Positions 1-8,626 of a stretch of 64,000 nt of DNA are shown piece after piece. The DNA is taken from assembly GCA_040218445.1 (NCBI GenBank), contig JAVJRK010000010.1:248001-312000 (forward strand). Reading direction: 5' to 3'. Source of the DNA: UBA1479 sp040218445 (lineage in GTDB: Bacteria; Pseudomonadota; Alphaproteobacteria; Rhodospirillales; Casp-alpha2). The notes below the pieces were generated by a model. The model was not told the DNA's origin, ran no database searches, and was given only the letters and a program-made list of their open reading frames with translations. Position numbers and translations under genes: made by a program. Each line of letters opens with the position of its first letter. Within the stretch, counting starts at the first letter, position 1.

Positions 1-458
1 GGGCCCTCGTCATGCAAAAGCGCACCGATCGACACTTCCGCCAGGATACCGCCCAGGGGATTGCCGCGCGAACTGGCGCGGGCACCGCGTTCCGTGCCGC
101 CGGGCCAAAGCGGGCCGGTCTTGGCCGACGAACGCATGACCGGCGCGGGGGCTACGGCGGGTGCCGGGGCGGATACAGGCTGCGCCTGCGGTCGATAGGC
201 CGGACGCGCCGGATACGGGGCGGGCCGCACAGGCTGCGGTGCATAGACCGGTTGTGGCGCACGGCCGGCTGCGGGCTGCCCGGCGCTCGGTTGCGCCTGC
301 GGGCGGTCCCATTGTTGGGCTGGGGCGTTCAGGCCCCTGATTTTGCCCATCAACAAGCGAATGTCGTAGCCCGTCGCCACGCTATTGGCATCGGCGCCGG
401 AAATCGGCAGTAGGCTGAACCCAATCACCCAGCACAACGTTTTGATATAATTAGACAA
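1..458 (-). CDS. PagL-like outer-membrane protein (acyloxyacyl hydrolase family), N-terminal part
   Basis: The reading frame stays open to the window edge, so only the first 152 residues are visible. I start it at the TTG at 456-458: an in-frame stop lies 18 bases upstream and GAGGG sits just before the TTG. Residues 1-25 form a signal peptide (a Lys, a hydrophobic core, then a small-residue cleavage region). Residues 50-115 are a Pro/Gln/Ala-rich linker with PQPVRPAP-like units. The last visible residues, ILAEVSIGALLHDEGP, resemble the first strand of PagL/acyloxyacyl-hydrolase beta-barrels, which remove an acyl chain from lipid A or act as general outer-membrane proteins. The catalytic His-Ser pair lies outside the window, so enzyme activity cannot be judged. 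The family call rests on one short motif and is tentative. The gene is divergent from the CNB-TPR gene. Confidence 0.55.
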   Translation of the reverse strand, partial: MSNYIKTLCWVIGFSLLPISGADANSVATGYDIRLLMGKIRGLNAPAQQWDRPQAQPSAGQPAAGRAPQPVYAPQPVRPAPYPARPAYRPQAQPVSAPAPAVAPAPVMRSSAKTGPLWPGGTERGARASSRGNPLGGILAEVSIGALLHDEG

Positions 459-665
459 ATTTCCCTCGCACCCTCATGAGTGCCGGTCCCGCACCCCTTG
501 TCCCCAGTCGGTGACCCGGCATAAGGAAGCAAAAGCGCCTTAAACAAGGGTAAACCTTCTTTCTGTTTAATGGACAGGACGGCAATCGTCCAGCATCGCG
601 GTCTGCGCGGGAACGGACATCAAGCCGATAAAATGACGCGTGATTTGGCGACGAGGCAACAGCCT

Positions 666-2576
666 TTGACCACGAAGAAACAACAATTCCGGGACAAGGA
701 CATCATCTTCCGTGAGGGAGATCCGGCGACTCGCGCCTTCACCATCATTTCCGGCAAGGTGGAACTGGTCACGGAAGTCGACGGCAAGGAAAAACACCTG
801 GGCCTGCTCGGCCCCGGGAAAAGCCTGGGCGACACGGATATGAGCCGCGGCCGCCATATGGCGACCGCGATCGCCGCCGGCACGGTCACGCTGCGCCCGC
901 TTGATCAGCAGGCCCTTGCCTTGGTCAACAACACGGCACCGCGCGGTCCCGGTCTTCTGGCCCGCCTGCTCGGCCCCTTGGCGGGCCCGCCCGCGGGCAG
1001 CGGCCGGCGGTTTTCCCTATTCGGGTGGTTCCGCCAAATCAAGGAAGCGAGCCAGCCCGCGGACCCGACCCGGATTGAAATCCGTCTGGCCCCGTTGTCC
1101 GCGAAGGTTCCGGCACCCGAACAGGACCACCCCGAAGCCACCCCCGACCCCACACCGGAAACAGCGATCATGGATGCCTTCGCGGGATTGGAAGGGGTGC
1201 GCGTTCGCCAGCTGAAAAAACCCGTCACCGTGCCCGAAGACACGGACCCGGATGACGTTTTCAACCGCTTACATTGGATGGCCCGCCAAACCCTGGCCCA
1301 GGCGGAAGCCGACATCCTGATCGGATACGAAACGGACGCGTCGACCAATCGCCTGACCCTGCGGTTCCTGCCGCTCGGCATCCAGAATGAAGACCCGGCC
1401 GGCCTGTTGCATCCGGCGCAAACCCTGGTTCTGCCCACGGCACCCGGCGAAGCCCTTTGCGCCCTGGCCGCCGCCGTTGCCCTGGCCGCGACGGTGCCCC
1501 TGACCGACGTGAAGAAAAACCGCCTGGCGAAGCTTCTGCCCGAAGCGATTGAGCGGGCAATGCCCGCCGTCGAGGCGCTGGAAGATACCAGCGCCCTGAC
1601 AGACCGCGACAAGATTATCGCACGCCTGTTCTTCGCCAATCTTCTGACCCTGGTTTCGGCCCCTTCCGGCCAGATTGAAGGCTACCGCATGGCCGCCGAT
1701 ATTTACGGTCAGGTGATCGAAGCCCTGAGCGAAGAAACGGATGCGCTCGACCGTGCCGTGGCGCAACGCGCCTTGGGGGCGATCCTGCCGGTCCTGGCAC
1801 CACAGATGGAAGACCTGGTGGTCACCGAGGAAGAAGACAAGCCCGAGGGTCCCATGGCCCAGGCGATGACGCTGCTGGAAGCCGCAAACGAACATTTCAC
1901 CCGCGAGGTCCATCCCAAGGAATGGGCCGCGTTGCAAAACCGCTTGGGTCATCTTTGCTACCGCATGGATGCCCAGGAAGGGGATCAGGATCTTCTGAAA
2001 AAAGCCCTCAACCATTATCAGGCCGCCCTTCAGGTCTTTAACCGGGTCGACCATCCCATGCGCTGGGCCGAGGTTTTGAACAACATCGGTCAGGCCGCGG
2101 CGATCCTCGGCGAGCAGATGAAGTCCGTGCCGCTGTTCGAAAAAGCCATTGAAGCCTGCTCGGGTGCGCTGGAAGTCCGCCACAAGCTGGATCACCCCAT
2201 GCTTTGGGCAGCGACGCAGAATACCTTGGGCTCGGCCCTGTTCATGATGGCCAAACAGACCCATGACCCGGCCCAGTTGGAAGCCGCGCGCGAAGCCTTC
2301 GGGCTGGCCAAAAGCGTCTATGAAGCCCGCGGCGCGCACCGCCTGACCCTGATCACGGAAAAAAACCAGGCCCGGGTCGAGCGCATGATGGAAATTTCGC
2401 GGCCTAAGGATCCGCCGCCCCTGCCCTGGGAGCCCCGCGACTATGCGCCGCATCTGGCCGAAGTCCCTGACATCGAAGACGACGACGAGGAAGAAGGTGA
2501 TATGAGCGTCTATGACGCCCCGCAGGACGAAGACGAAGACAGCGGCCTGAAAAGCCGGGCTGCCGGTCTGTCCTGA
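666..2576 (+). CDS. Cyclic-nucleotide-binding domain protein with C-terminal TPR repeats
   Basis: A soluble protein of about 636 residues without signal peptide or membrane segment. Residues 1-85 are a Crp-type cyclic-nucleotide-binding fold (IIFREGD, then ISGKVELV and a GPGKSLGD phosphate-binding-like turn). There is no DNA-binding helix-turn-helix after it. The middle (about 130-330) resembles a domain seen in alphaproteobacterial TPR proteins (AEADILIGYE, LTLRFLPL). Residues 420-600 hold at least three TPR-like repeats with recurring DHPMRWA/DHPMLWA and LGxA signatures. The C-terminus is an acidic tail. Start choice: TTG at 666 has GAGG nine bases upstream; ATG codons at 570 and 633 are in frame but lack a ribosome-binding site. 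It is likely a scaffold whose protein contacts respond to a nucleotide. Ligand and partners cannot be read from sequence. Confidence 0.75.
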   Translation: MTTKKQQFRDKDIIFREGDPATRAFTIISGKVELVTEVDGKEKHLGLLGPGKSLGDTDMSRGRHMATAIAAGTVTLRPLDQQALALVNNTAPRGPGLLARLLGPLAGPPAGSGRRFSLFGWFRQIKEASQPADPTRIEIRLAPLSAKVPAPEQDHPEATPDPTPETAIMDAFAGLEGVRVRQLKKPVTVPEDTDPDDVFNRLHWMARQTLAQAEADILIGYETDASTNRLTLRFLPLGIQNEDPAGLLHPAQTLVLPTAPGEALCALAAAVALAATVPLTDVKKNRLAKLLPEAIERAMPAVEALEDTSALTDRDKIIARLFFANLLTLVSAPSGQIEGYRMAADIYGQVIEALSEETDALDRAVAQRALGAILPVLAPQMEDLVVTEEEDKPEGPMAQAMTLLEAANEHFTREVHPKEWAALQNRLGHLCYRMDAQEGDQDLLKKALNHYQAALQVFNRVDHPMRWAEVLNNIGQAAAILGEQMKSVPLFEKAIEACSGALEVRHKLDHPMLWAATQNTLGSALFMMAKQTHDPAQLEAAREAFGLAKSVYEARGAHRLTLITEKNQARVERMMEISRPKDPPPLPWEPRDYAPHLAEVPDIEDDDEEEGDMSVYDAPQDEDEDSGLKSRAAGLS

Positions 2577-2633
2577 TATCGCTCCACCCTTGATGCCAAG
2601 AAGGCTTGATCAGACCCCAGAAGAGATTACATT

Positions 2634-2657
2634 TATGCCGTTACATTCAACGGCATA
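2634..2657. repeat. Perfect 9-bp inverted repeat upstream of the small 79-residue gene
   Basis: TATGCCGTT and AACGGCATA flank a six-base spacer in the gap between the CNB-TPR gene and the small gene starting at 2706. No T-run follows on either strand, so it does not look like an intrinsic terminator. An operator or mRNA-stabilising hairpin fits better. Confidence 0.55.
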
Positions 2658-2705
2658 TGCCCCGCGCCCGAAAAGTCGGGCCGGATCGGAGTGAGACCTC
2701 GGACC

Positions 2706-2945
2706 ATGACCGCCCAACGTTCTCCCCTTGAAGCAGGAATTCTCTGGCGTCAGCCGGACGGTGAGCCCGTGTCTTGTGAGGAAAAACTGAAGGTCCTGAA
2801 CGAGAATTTGGATGAAATCCGCCAGTACTGTCAGGACGCGTTCGAGGATGCAGTCCTCATGGGATGCGACGAAGCCCAGGTCCGCGAAGTGCTGCAGGGC
2901 GTCGTCAACGCGATCGAAAACCCCTATAAGGGCCGTGCGTCCTAA
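2706..2945 (+). CDS. Small conserved-looking hypothetical protein (79 residues)
   Basis: The ATG at 2706 follows GGAG and GAG motifs 10-15 bases upstream; an in-frame GTG at 2691 is less well placed. The product is acidic, soluble and mostly helical in appearance, with two cysteines (in PVSCEEK and QYCQDAF) and a third in the MGCDEAQ stretch. There is no signal peptide, membrane segment or known motif. Base composition matches the neighbours. It ends 30 bases from the convergent PAS/EAL gene. I do not recognise the family. Its length, ribosome-binding site and helical periodicity support a real gene. Confidence 0.6.
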   Translation: MTAQRSPLEAGILWRQPDGEPVSCEEKLKVLNENLDEIRQYCQDAFEDAVLMGCDEAQVREVLQGVVNAIENPYKGRAS

Positions 2946-2974
2946 GCATCCAAAATTACGTCGGAAGCGGCCGC

Positions 2975-4717
2975 CTATTCGGCGCCGATGAAGCGGTCGG
3001 CAAAGGCGAAGGGATCCGGGTTGGGCTTGCCGAAATGCCAGCCCTGTCCGTAATCGATGCCGCAATAGAACAGCTTGTTGGCGGCTTCCTGATCTTCGAC
3101 CATTTCCGCGACCGTATGCACGCCGGCGCTTGAGCACATCTTGGCCATGGATGACAGCATGTCCCGGCCCTTGTCCGATGCGCAGGCGCGTCGCACCACG
3201 GGACCGTCGAATTTCACCACATCCACGTCCAGGGCGTTCAGATAATCGAAACTTGCCGAACCGGCGCCGAAATCATCCAGACAAAACTGGAACCCGCGCG
3301 AACGGATTTCCTGGATCACCTTGTTGAGGGATTCCAGGTCATCGGCCTCGGCCGATTCCGTCAATTCAAACATGACCTTCCGGTTCATATCCTGGCGGGT
3401 TTCCAGAATACCGATCAGGCGTTCCACGAACTGTGGTTCCGCCAGGGACAGGGACGACAGGTTGACCGCGACCGGCGGCAGCGTCCCGCGTTTGGACATA
3501 TGGCCCAGAATGTCCATCACCTGACGGACGACCGCGAAATCGAAATCGACGATCAGGCCCAACTGTTCGGCCAGCGTGATGATCTGGAAGGTCGTCTTGG
3601 CCCGGGCCTGGTCACGGAACCTGGACAAAGCTTCAAAATGATGGACCCGGCCCAGGCGCAGATCGCAAATCGGCATAAACACCAGATCGAAATCACAGCG
3701 TTCCGTGGTGTCCTTGATGTATTTCACGGTTTCCACCGTGTCCTGCATCATTTCATCCAATGCGTCGGACAGCTTTTCGACCGGCACCTTGGCCTTGCCG
3801 GTACAGAATTCCTGCATGGTATGAACCAATGCCCGCGCGACCTGGTCTTCGCTAAGGCCGGCCCCATCCGCATCCAGGGTCGATGACCGCGCGCCCAGGT
3901 CCGAGGCCTTTTCGCCCAGGATTTGCTGCGCCATTTCCTCGACCTTCAAATTCACGTCCTCGGGGTCGATGTCCGCACCATGGACATAGGCGAAGTTTTG
4001 CGCATCCAGTTGCCCGGCCGTGCTGCCGCCCAGGGAATGGGATTTCAGAATGTTGCCGACAGCCGTCATCAGATTGCGTTTTTCGCTGGCCCCCAGCGTA
4101 TCCGTCAGGGACTGCACGTTATCCAGGCGAACAAACGTCACCTGCCCCTTGGCACCCGTACGGTCATAATCCTGGATGCGTTCGACGGCCGCACGGGTGA
4201 AGGATTCCCGCTCCAGCACGCCGGACCATTCGTCTTCGATCAGGTCTTCGGGGGCCACATGGGTCTTGCGTACCGGCTCGACCTTGAGGGCGAGGAAATA
4301 ATGGTCATCGAAATCGGGCATCCGGTAGCCGGAAAACACCACGGGCACCCGTTTGCCGGTGGTGCTTTGCAGATCCAGCACCACATCTTCCAGCCGGCCG
4401 TTGCGACCGCCGCCGCCCAAAAGGTCGCGCACATAGGCCTTGTGTTCGTCACCCACGAAATTCAGGAACGACGAGCCCTGCAGTTTTTCAGGCGTCGCCC
4501 CCAGAACCGGCGTTACCCCGGCGGTGAAAACGATGTCGTAGTTGCCATCAAGCTCAAGCAGCAGGTCCGCGCGGCAAAAAGCCAGGGCCACGAAGCGTTC
4601 GCGGTCGGTCTTCCCCTGGGCGCGCGACTTGGCCGCCGGTTTCGGTTGCTTGGCTGCGTTGCCTGAATTTGCGCCGCCCATGGCATCCCCCGCTTGTTTG
4701 AGCGCAAGTTCGCTCAT
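2975..4717 (-). CDS. PAS / degenerate GGDEF / EAL-domain cyclic-di-GMP phosphodiesterase-like protein
   Basis: 580 residues, soluble. A Lys/Ala-rich N-terminus is followed by a PAS-like domain (about 45-150), a divergent GGDEF-like region (about 165-310) with no GGDEF signature, and a C-terminal EAL domain (about 330-575). EAL domains hydrolyse cyclic-di-GMP to pGpG. The residues expected for catalysis are present: FEALSRF, VNLSS, ELTES, the double Asp of DDFGAGS, Lys in VVKFDG, Glu in VAEMVED and Gln in GQGWHFGKP. It is therefore probably an active phosphodiesterase whose GGDEF module has lost cyclase function and may regulate. The start is supported by AGGGTCGGT upstream of the ATG. It is transcribed alone and may be controlled by the hairpin at 4732-4747. 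Confidence 0.87.
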   Translation of the reverse strand: MSELALKQAGDAMGGANSGNAAKQPKPAAKSRAQGKTDRERFVALAFCRADLLLELDGNYDIVFTAGVTPVLGATPEKLQGSSFLNFVGDEHKAYVRDLLGGGGRNGRLEDVVLDLQSTTGKRVPVVFSGYRMPDFDDHYFLALKVEPVRKTHVAPEDLIEDEWSGVLERESFTRAAVERIQDYDRTGAKGQVTFVRLDNVQSLTDTLGASEKRNLMTAVGNILKSHSLGGSTAGQLDAQNFAYVHGADIDPEDVNLKVEEMAQQILGEKASDLGARSSTLDADGAGLSEDQVARALVHTMQEFCTGKAKVPVEKLSDALDEMMQDTVETVKYIKDTTERCDFDLVFMPICDLRLGRVHHFEALSRFRDQARAKTTFQIITLAEQLGLIVDFDFAVVRQVMDILGHMSKRGTLPPVAVNLSSLSLAEPQFVERLIGILETRQDMNRKVMFELTESAEADDLESLNKVIQEIRSRGFQFCLDDFGAGSASFDYLNALDVDVVKFDGPVVRRACASDKGRDMLSSMAKMCSSAGVHTVAEMVEDQEAANKLFYCGIDYGQGWHFGKPNPDPFAFADRFIGAE

Positions 4718-4731
4718 ACCGACCCTACCTT

Positions 4732-4747
4732 ACCCCGCCAGCGGGGT
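4732..4747. repeat. Hairpin/palindrome before the PAS-EAL gene
   Basis: ACCCCGC and GCGGGGT are separated by CA just upstream of the minus-strand start at 4717. The same TTACCCCG motif (4730-4737) recurs inverted as CGGGGTAA at 4791-4798, giving two nested symmetries. It could be an operator for the PAS-EAL gene or part of a read-through barrier after the DUF4340 operon. No T-run is present. Confidence 0.5.
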
Positions 4748-4862
4748 CCACGGGCGGCCCCCCTGGCCGTCCTCTACCGGATGGAGGGTACGGGGTAAAG
4801 TCGCGCCCATCTGTGACAGGCGGCACAATAATCTAATTTTCGGAAAATTTATTCCGCAGCCG

Positions 4863-5942
4863 TTACGACCCGCCCGTATCCTCGACAAGGTCGTCCATGC
4901 GCTTGGCGATGGAGGTATAGCGGAAATCGGAAATACGGAAGACCCAGGGCTGCGTCCGAGCCCGCAGGCCGTCCGCTTCGTCGGAGCCTTCGGCCCCCGT
5001 GATGTCCAGGGCGACCCAATATTGCGCATCGTCCCCTGCGGCATCTTGATCCGGCACCTGGATCAGAGCGGTCACGGTCATACCGTCAAACGTTTCATAA
5101 ACCGCACGCGTCGCCTTGGCCGGATCGATGGGATGGGTATCGCGCCGCGCCACGTCCATGATCTTGTATTCATCAATGGACGAGGCGACGCCATTGACAC
5201 TGAACGGGCTTTTGACCTTCTTGCCATCGGGGATGCCTTCAAGAATGAAATCCAGGTCCTTTTCCTGATCCTTGAAGATCACCACCTTTTCGCCGTCGTG
5301 ATGGTCGATTTGGACACGCCGGATACGCTGGGTCTTGATGTCGAAGATATCCGTTTCGATCCATTCGGAAAGCAGCTTGCCGATTTCCAAGGCCCCCTTG
5401 GCCAGCCAGGTCTGATCGTCCCCCGGCATGCGGAAATAGGTGCCGCCCTGGGAAGATCCTTCCAGGGTGCTGCGTGACCGCCCGACGATCATATCGGCCA
5501 GCGGACGGCCGTCCTTGGCCGCAAGGCGCAGACTCACGGCATGCGAGCCTTCTTCCGTGGTGCTTCCCAATTGCAGGCGCGGGTAAAGATCCGGGTTGGC
5601 CGTCTTGGGCGCCAGATAGCTCAGCTCCGCGACCTTGAGCACCATCGCGTTCACCAGATTGGCCTTCACCGGATACATGGCGCGTTCGACAATGCCCCAA
5701 CCGGCTTTGTCCTCGCCGGACTGGCTTTGGTCTGCTTGGCGCTGGAACGTCAGCACCCCGCCTTCGGCGCTTTCGATCCGGACCGTGGCGACTTCGTTCA
5801 CCGTGTCGATCAGACCGGGCACGATCGGGTCGCCCAGGTTGGCATAAACGTCGTCACCGGGCCGGGTCATCACGGCGACGGCGGCGGCAGCCACACCGGC
5901 GACCGTCATGACCAGAAGGATCAGAAAATTCTTGGGGCTCAT
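4863..5942 (-). CDS. DUF4340 domain-containing protein
   Basis: 359 residues. An N-terminal hydrophobic anchor (about 5-27) precedes an extracytoplasmic domain made of repeated beta-rich units with alternating Trp and charged residues (GGVLTFQRQ, QTWLAKGALEIG, DIKTQRIRRVQID), as in DUF4340 proteins. GGGGAG lies nine bases before the ATG. It is the last gene of a minus-strand operon that begins with the ABC ATPase at 9616, and lies 14 bases after the GldG-like gene. DUF4340 proteins commonly accompany GldA/GldF/GldG-type ABC systems; I infer it is the periplasmic partner of this transporter. The substrate is unknown. Confidence 0.85.
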   Translation of the reverse strand: MSPKNFLILLVMTVAGVAAAAVAVMTRPGDDVYANLGDPIVPGLIDTVNEVATVRIESAEGGVLTFQRQADQSQSGEDKAGWGIVERAMYPVKANLVNAMVLKVAELSYLAPKTANPDLYPRLQLGSTTEEGSHAVSLRLAAKDGRPLADMIVGRSRSTLEGSSQGGTYFRMPGDDQTWLAKGALEIGKLLSEWIETDIFDIKTQRIRRVQIDHHDGEKVVIFKDQEKDLDFILEGIPDGKKVKSPFSVNGVASSIDEYKIMDVARRDTHPIDPAKATRAVYETFDGMTVTALIQVPDQDAAGDDAQYWVALDITGAEGSDEADGLRARTQPWVFRISDFRYTSIAKRMDDLVEDTGGS

Positions 5943-5956
5943 GGTCTAAATCTCCC

Positions 5957-7867
5957 CTATTCCGTGACCGGCCGCGCACGCGCCCGACTGAAGCGCCGGC
6001 CGACGGCGATGATCAGGGCCGCCAATCCCAGCAACAGCGGAATGGCCGCGATATTGAGGAATTTCAGCCAGGCATCCAATGCGTCGATATCCTTGCGCAA
6101 GGCGTGTTGAACATCGCGCAAATCGCGACGAATATCGACCATCTTGCGGCGGAATTCGGCGATCGCCTGTTTTTCGTCTTCGGTCAGAATCGCATCGCCC
6201 GCCCCGCTTTCGCGGCTGGTCAGACCTTCGATGCGCCGCTCCGTTTCCTGCAGTTCCTTGACCAGCTTTTCCTGTTCCGTGCGGAACCTGCGTTCGGCTT
6301 CCAGGCGGATTTCCTCGACCAGTTCGAACGGACGGCGTGAATCGCCGCGCGAGCGAAGCCCCAACAGCGCATCCCCGCCGGACAGGTTCTCGACCGCGTT
6401 GATGACGAAATCGCTGTTGCCTGCATAAGGCACCAGCAGTTGTTCACCGTTGACGTTGCTGACTTCCGCCCACAGGCCTTCGTGCAGCAGGTCCGTATCG
6501 GCGACGACCACCGCGTTGAGCGGCTTCTTGGATTCCGCGATATGGGATTTCATCCGCTCGGCCCGTGCTTTTTCCGCATCGGGCCCCGTGCCGACCAGCG
6601 GCGGGCCGTCGGGGAATGCGGATTTGACCGGCCCGGTGACACGTGCGGCCATGGTCAGCTTCTTGCCTGAAGGTTCGAAATCCCGGAACAGGCCGACGAT
6701 ATCGATCCGCCCACGCAGTTTGGCTGCATCCAACGCCTGGGAATTCTCGGACGTGGTCAGCATGGGCGTGAACGTCGTCGTGGCCCCCGGGGCGGGTTCG
6801 ATAATGCCGGCCGAGCCCACGTTCAGGCTGCGCACGTCGGCGACAACGGCATCCTTGGTGTTCAGGTTTTCCGCGCCCAGCGTGTTCCAGGCGACGTAAT
6901 CGATCTGGGTAATCTGGCCCTTGTCGCGCACACTGACCCGGCGGGCGGTCTTAAGGTCCGCGGCGATCTTGTCTTTGACGAAGGTCACCCCCCAGGATTT
7001 CAGCAGACGGTCGATATCGGACGGGCCCGGCTGTTTGCGCGGACCGGGAACCTCGGCTTCCGCGTTGGGGTCGATGAACGCCAGGACACGCCCGCCCCGC
7101 ATGACGAACTGGTCGATGGCGTATCGTGTTTCTTCGCTCAGTTCCTTCGGATGCACCATCATCAGAACACCGACTTCCGGCGGCACGGCGGAAAATTCCG
7201 CCGGCATGGTGCGGACATCGAACAGTTCACGAATCTGGCTGACCACGGCCCAGGGCGGCACGGGCCGCTGGCCCATCATGAAGCCGCCTTCAACCGGCAG
7301 GCGCGCGACCATACCGATGATCGGGCGGTCCAGCGTGGACAGGGTATAGACCAGCTTGGTCAGGTCGTATTCCAGGAACGGTTCGCGTTCCGTCGTGAAA
7401 TAGGGAATGACCGCCTTACCGTCGACTGAATTGGTCCCCGCGATCCCGAAATACCCGCGGTCGCCCGACTGATCGAACGGCACGCCTTGCAAACCGAAGG
7501 TTACGGCTTCGTCCTCGACCTCGGAAAACGGGTCGGGGTTGCTGACTTCAAGGCGGATTTTCCCGCCCGAGATATCAACGTAGCGCTCCAGAAGCTCGCG
7601 GATGCGGCCCGCATAGGCCGCATGCCCAGGATAGCTTTCGCCCAGCTTACGGGTGAAATACAGGCGCAGGGTGATCGGTTCCTGCAATGACGTCAGAACC
7701 TTCCGCGTGCCGTCGGAAAGGGTGTAAAGCTCGCGTTCCGTCAGGTCGACCTGGGCCGAGCGCATGGACAGATTGACCGCCAGATTGATCGCCAAAAACA
7801 GCACGGCGGCCAAGGCCACGCCGAGGACGGCCAATCGGTTGCGATCGATATTCTTGAGGGAATCCAT
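5957..7867 (-). CDS. GldG-like ABC-system extracytoplasmic protein
   Basis: 636 residues with one membrane segment near the N-terminus (about 13-33), a large extracytoplasmic region, a coiled-coil-rich stretch (about 525-600, rich in Glu/Arg/Lys) and a second membrane segment near the C-terminus (about 608-628). The N-terminal ERELYTLSDGTRKVL and TLRLYFTRKL sequences are typical of the GldG / ABC-type auxiliary family. GGAG is ten bases upstream of the ATG. It sits between the permease (23 bases away) and the DUF4340 gene, so all four genes are probably one transcript. In gliding bacteroidetes GldG works with GldA/GldF; here a role in motility is not implied and the function is unknown. Confidence 0.85.
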   Translation of the reverse strand: MDSLKNIDRNRLAVLGVALAAVLFLAINLAVNLSMRSAQVDLTERELYTLSDGTRKVLTSLQEPITLRLYFTRKLGESYPGHAAYAGRIRELLERYVDISGGKIRLEVSNPDPFSEVEDEAVTFGLQGVPFDQSGDRGYFGIAGTNSVDGKAVIPYFTTEREPFLEYDLTKLVYTLSTLDRPIIGMVARLPVEGGFMMGQRPVPPWAVVSQIRELFDVRTMPAEFSAVPPEVGVLMMVHPKELSEETRYAIDQFVMRGGRVLAFIDPNAEAEVPGPRKQPGPSDIDRLLKSWGVTFVKDKIAADLKTARRVSVRDKGQITQIDYVAWNTLGAENLNTKDAVVADVRSLNVGSAGIIEPAPGATTTFTPMLTTSENSQALDAAKLRGRIDIVGLFRDFEPSGKKLTMAARVTGPVKSAFPDGPPLVGTGPDAEKARAERMKSHIAESKKPLNAVVVADTDLLHEGLWAEVSNVNGEQLLVPYAGNSDFVINAVENLSGGDALLGLRSRGDSRRPFELVEEIRLEAERRFRTEQEKLVKELQETERRIEGLTSRESGAGDAILTEDEKQAIAEFRRKMVDIRRDLRDVQHALRKDIDALDAWLKFLNIAAIPLLLGLAALIIAVGRRFSRARARPVTE

Positions 7868-7890
7868 GAATTTCGTCTCCGCCGGTCGTC

Positions 7891-8625
7891 TTAAGCCGAT
7901 TTCTTAACTTCGACGACGATCACGTTGGTGAACAGCCAGAACGCAATCAGCGACACGAAGAATAGAACGTCGCGCAGGTCGATCACGCCGCGCATGACCG
8001 CATCGAAGCGGACCAGGAAGCTCAGACTGGCCACCGTATCGACGATCAGCGCCGGGGCCCAGGCCTGGAAGAAGTTCAAGACCAGTTCCAGGCCGCTCAT
8101 GGTGAACAGGAAGCACACCGTGGCCGAGATGATGAAGGCGATCACCTGGTTCTTGGTCATGGCCGACATGCAAGCCCCGATCGACAGGAACGCCCCCGCC
8201 ATCAGGAAACTGCCGACATAACCCGCGACAATCACGCCGTTGTCGGGCTGGCCCAGCACGTTGACCGTGATCCAGACAGGAAAAGTCAAGGACAGCGCAA
8301 TACCGCAGAACGCCCAGGCCGCAAGAAACTTGCCCATGACCGCCTGGGTCGTGGTCACCGGCAGGGTCATCAAAAGTTCGATCGTGCCGGTCTTGCGTTC
8401 TTCGGCCCATAGGCGCATGGCCACAGCCGGGATCAGGATCAGGTACAGCCAGGGATGGAAACGGAAGAAGGCTTCCAGGCTGGCCTGACCGTTTTCAAAG
8501 AACCGGCCCAGGTAAAAGGTAAAGGCACCTGTCAGCGCCAGGAAGATAACGATGAAAACGAGCGCCAGGGGCGTCGCGAAATAGCCCAGCAGTTCACGCT
8601 TGGCGATGATCCACATGTTTCGCAT
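7891..8625 (-). CDS. ABC transporter permease (ABC-2 / GldF type)
   Basis: 244 residues, six predicted membrane segments. The start RNMWIIAKRELLGYFATPL and the internal MRLWAEERKTGTIELLMTLP are the usual ABC-2 permease signatures. The ATG follows the ATPase stop by one base, so translation is likely coupled. The protein should form the membrane channel of the ABC complex encoded by 4863-9616. The transport direction is presumed to be export, by family. Confidence 0.9.
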   Translation of the reverse strand: MRNMWIIAKRELLGYFATPLALVFIVIFLALTGAFTFYLGRFFENGQASLEAFFRFHPWLYLILIPAVAMRLWAEERKTGTIELLMTLPVTTTQAVMGKFLAAWAFCGIALSLTFPVWITVNVLGQPDNGVIVAGYVGSFLMAGAFLSIGACMSAMTKNQVIAFIISATVCFLFTMSGLELVLNFFQAWAPALIVDTVASLSFLVRFDAVMRGVIDLRDVLFFVSLIAFWLFTNVIVVEVKKSA

Positions 8626-8626
8626 C

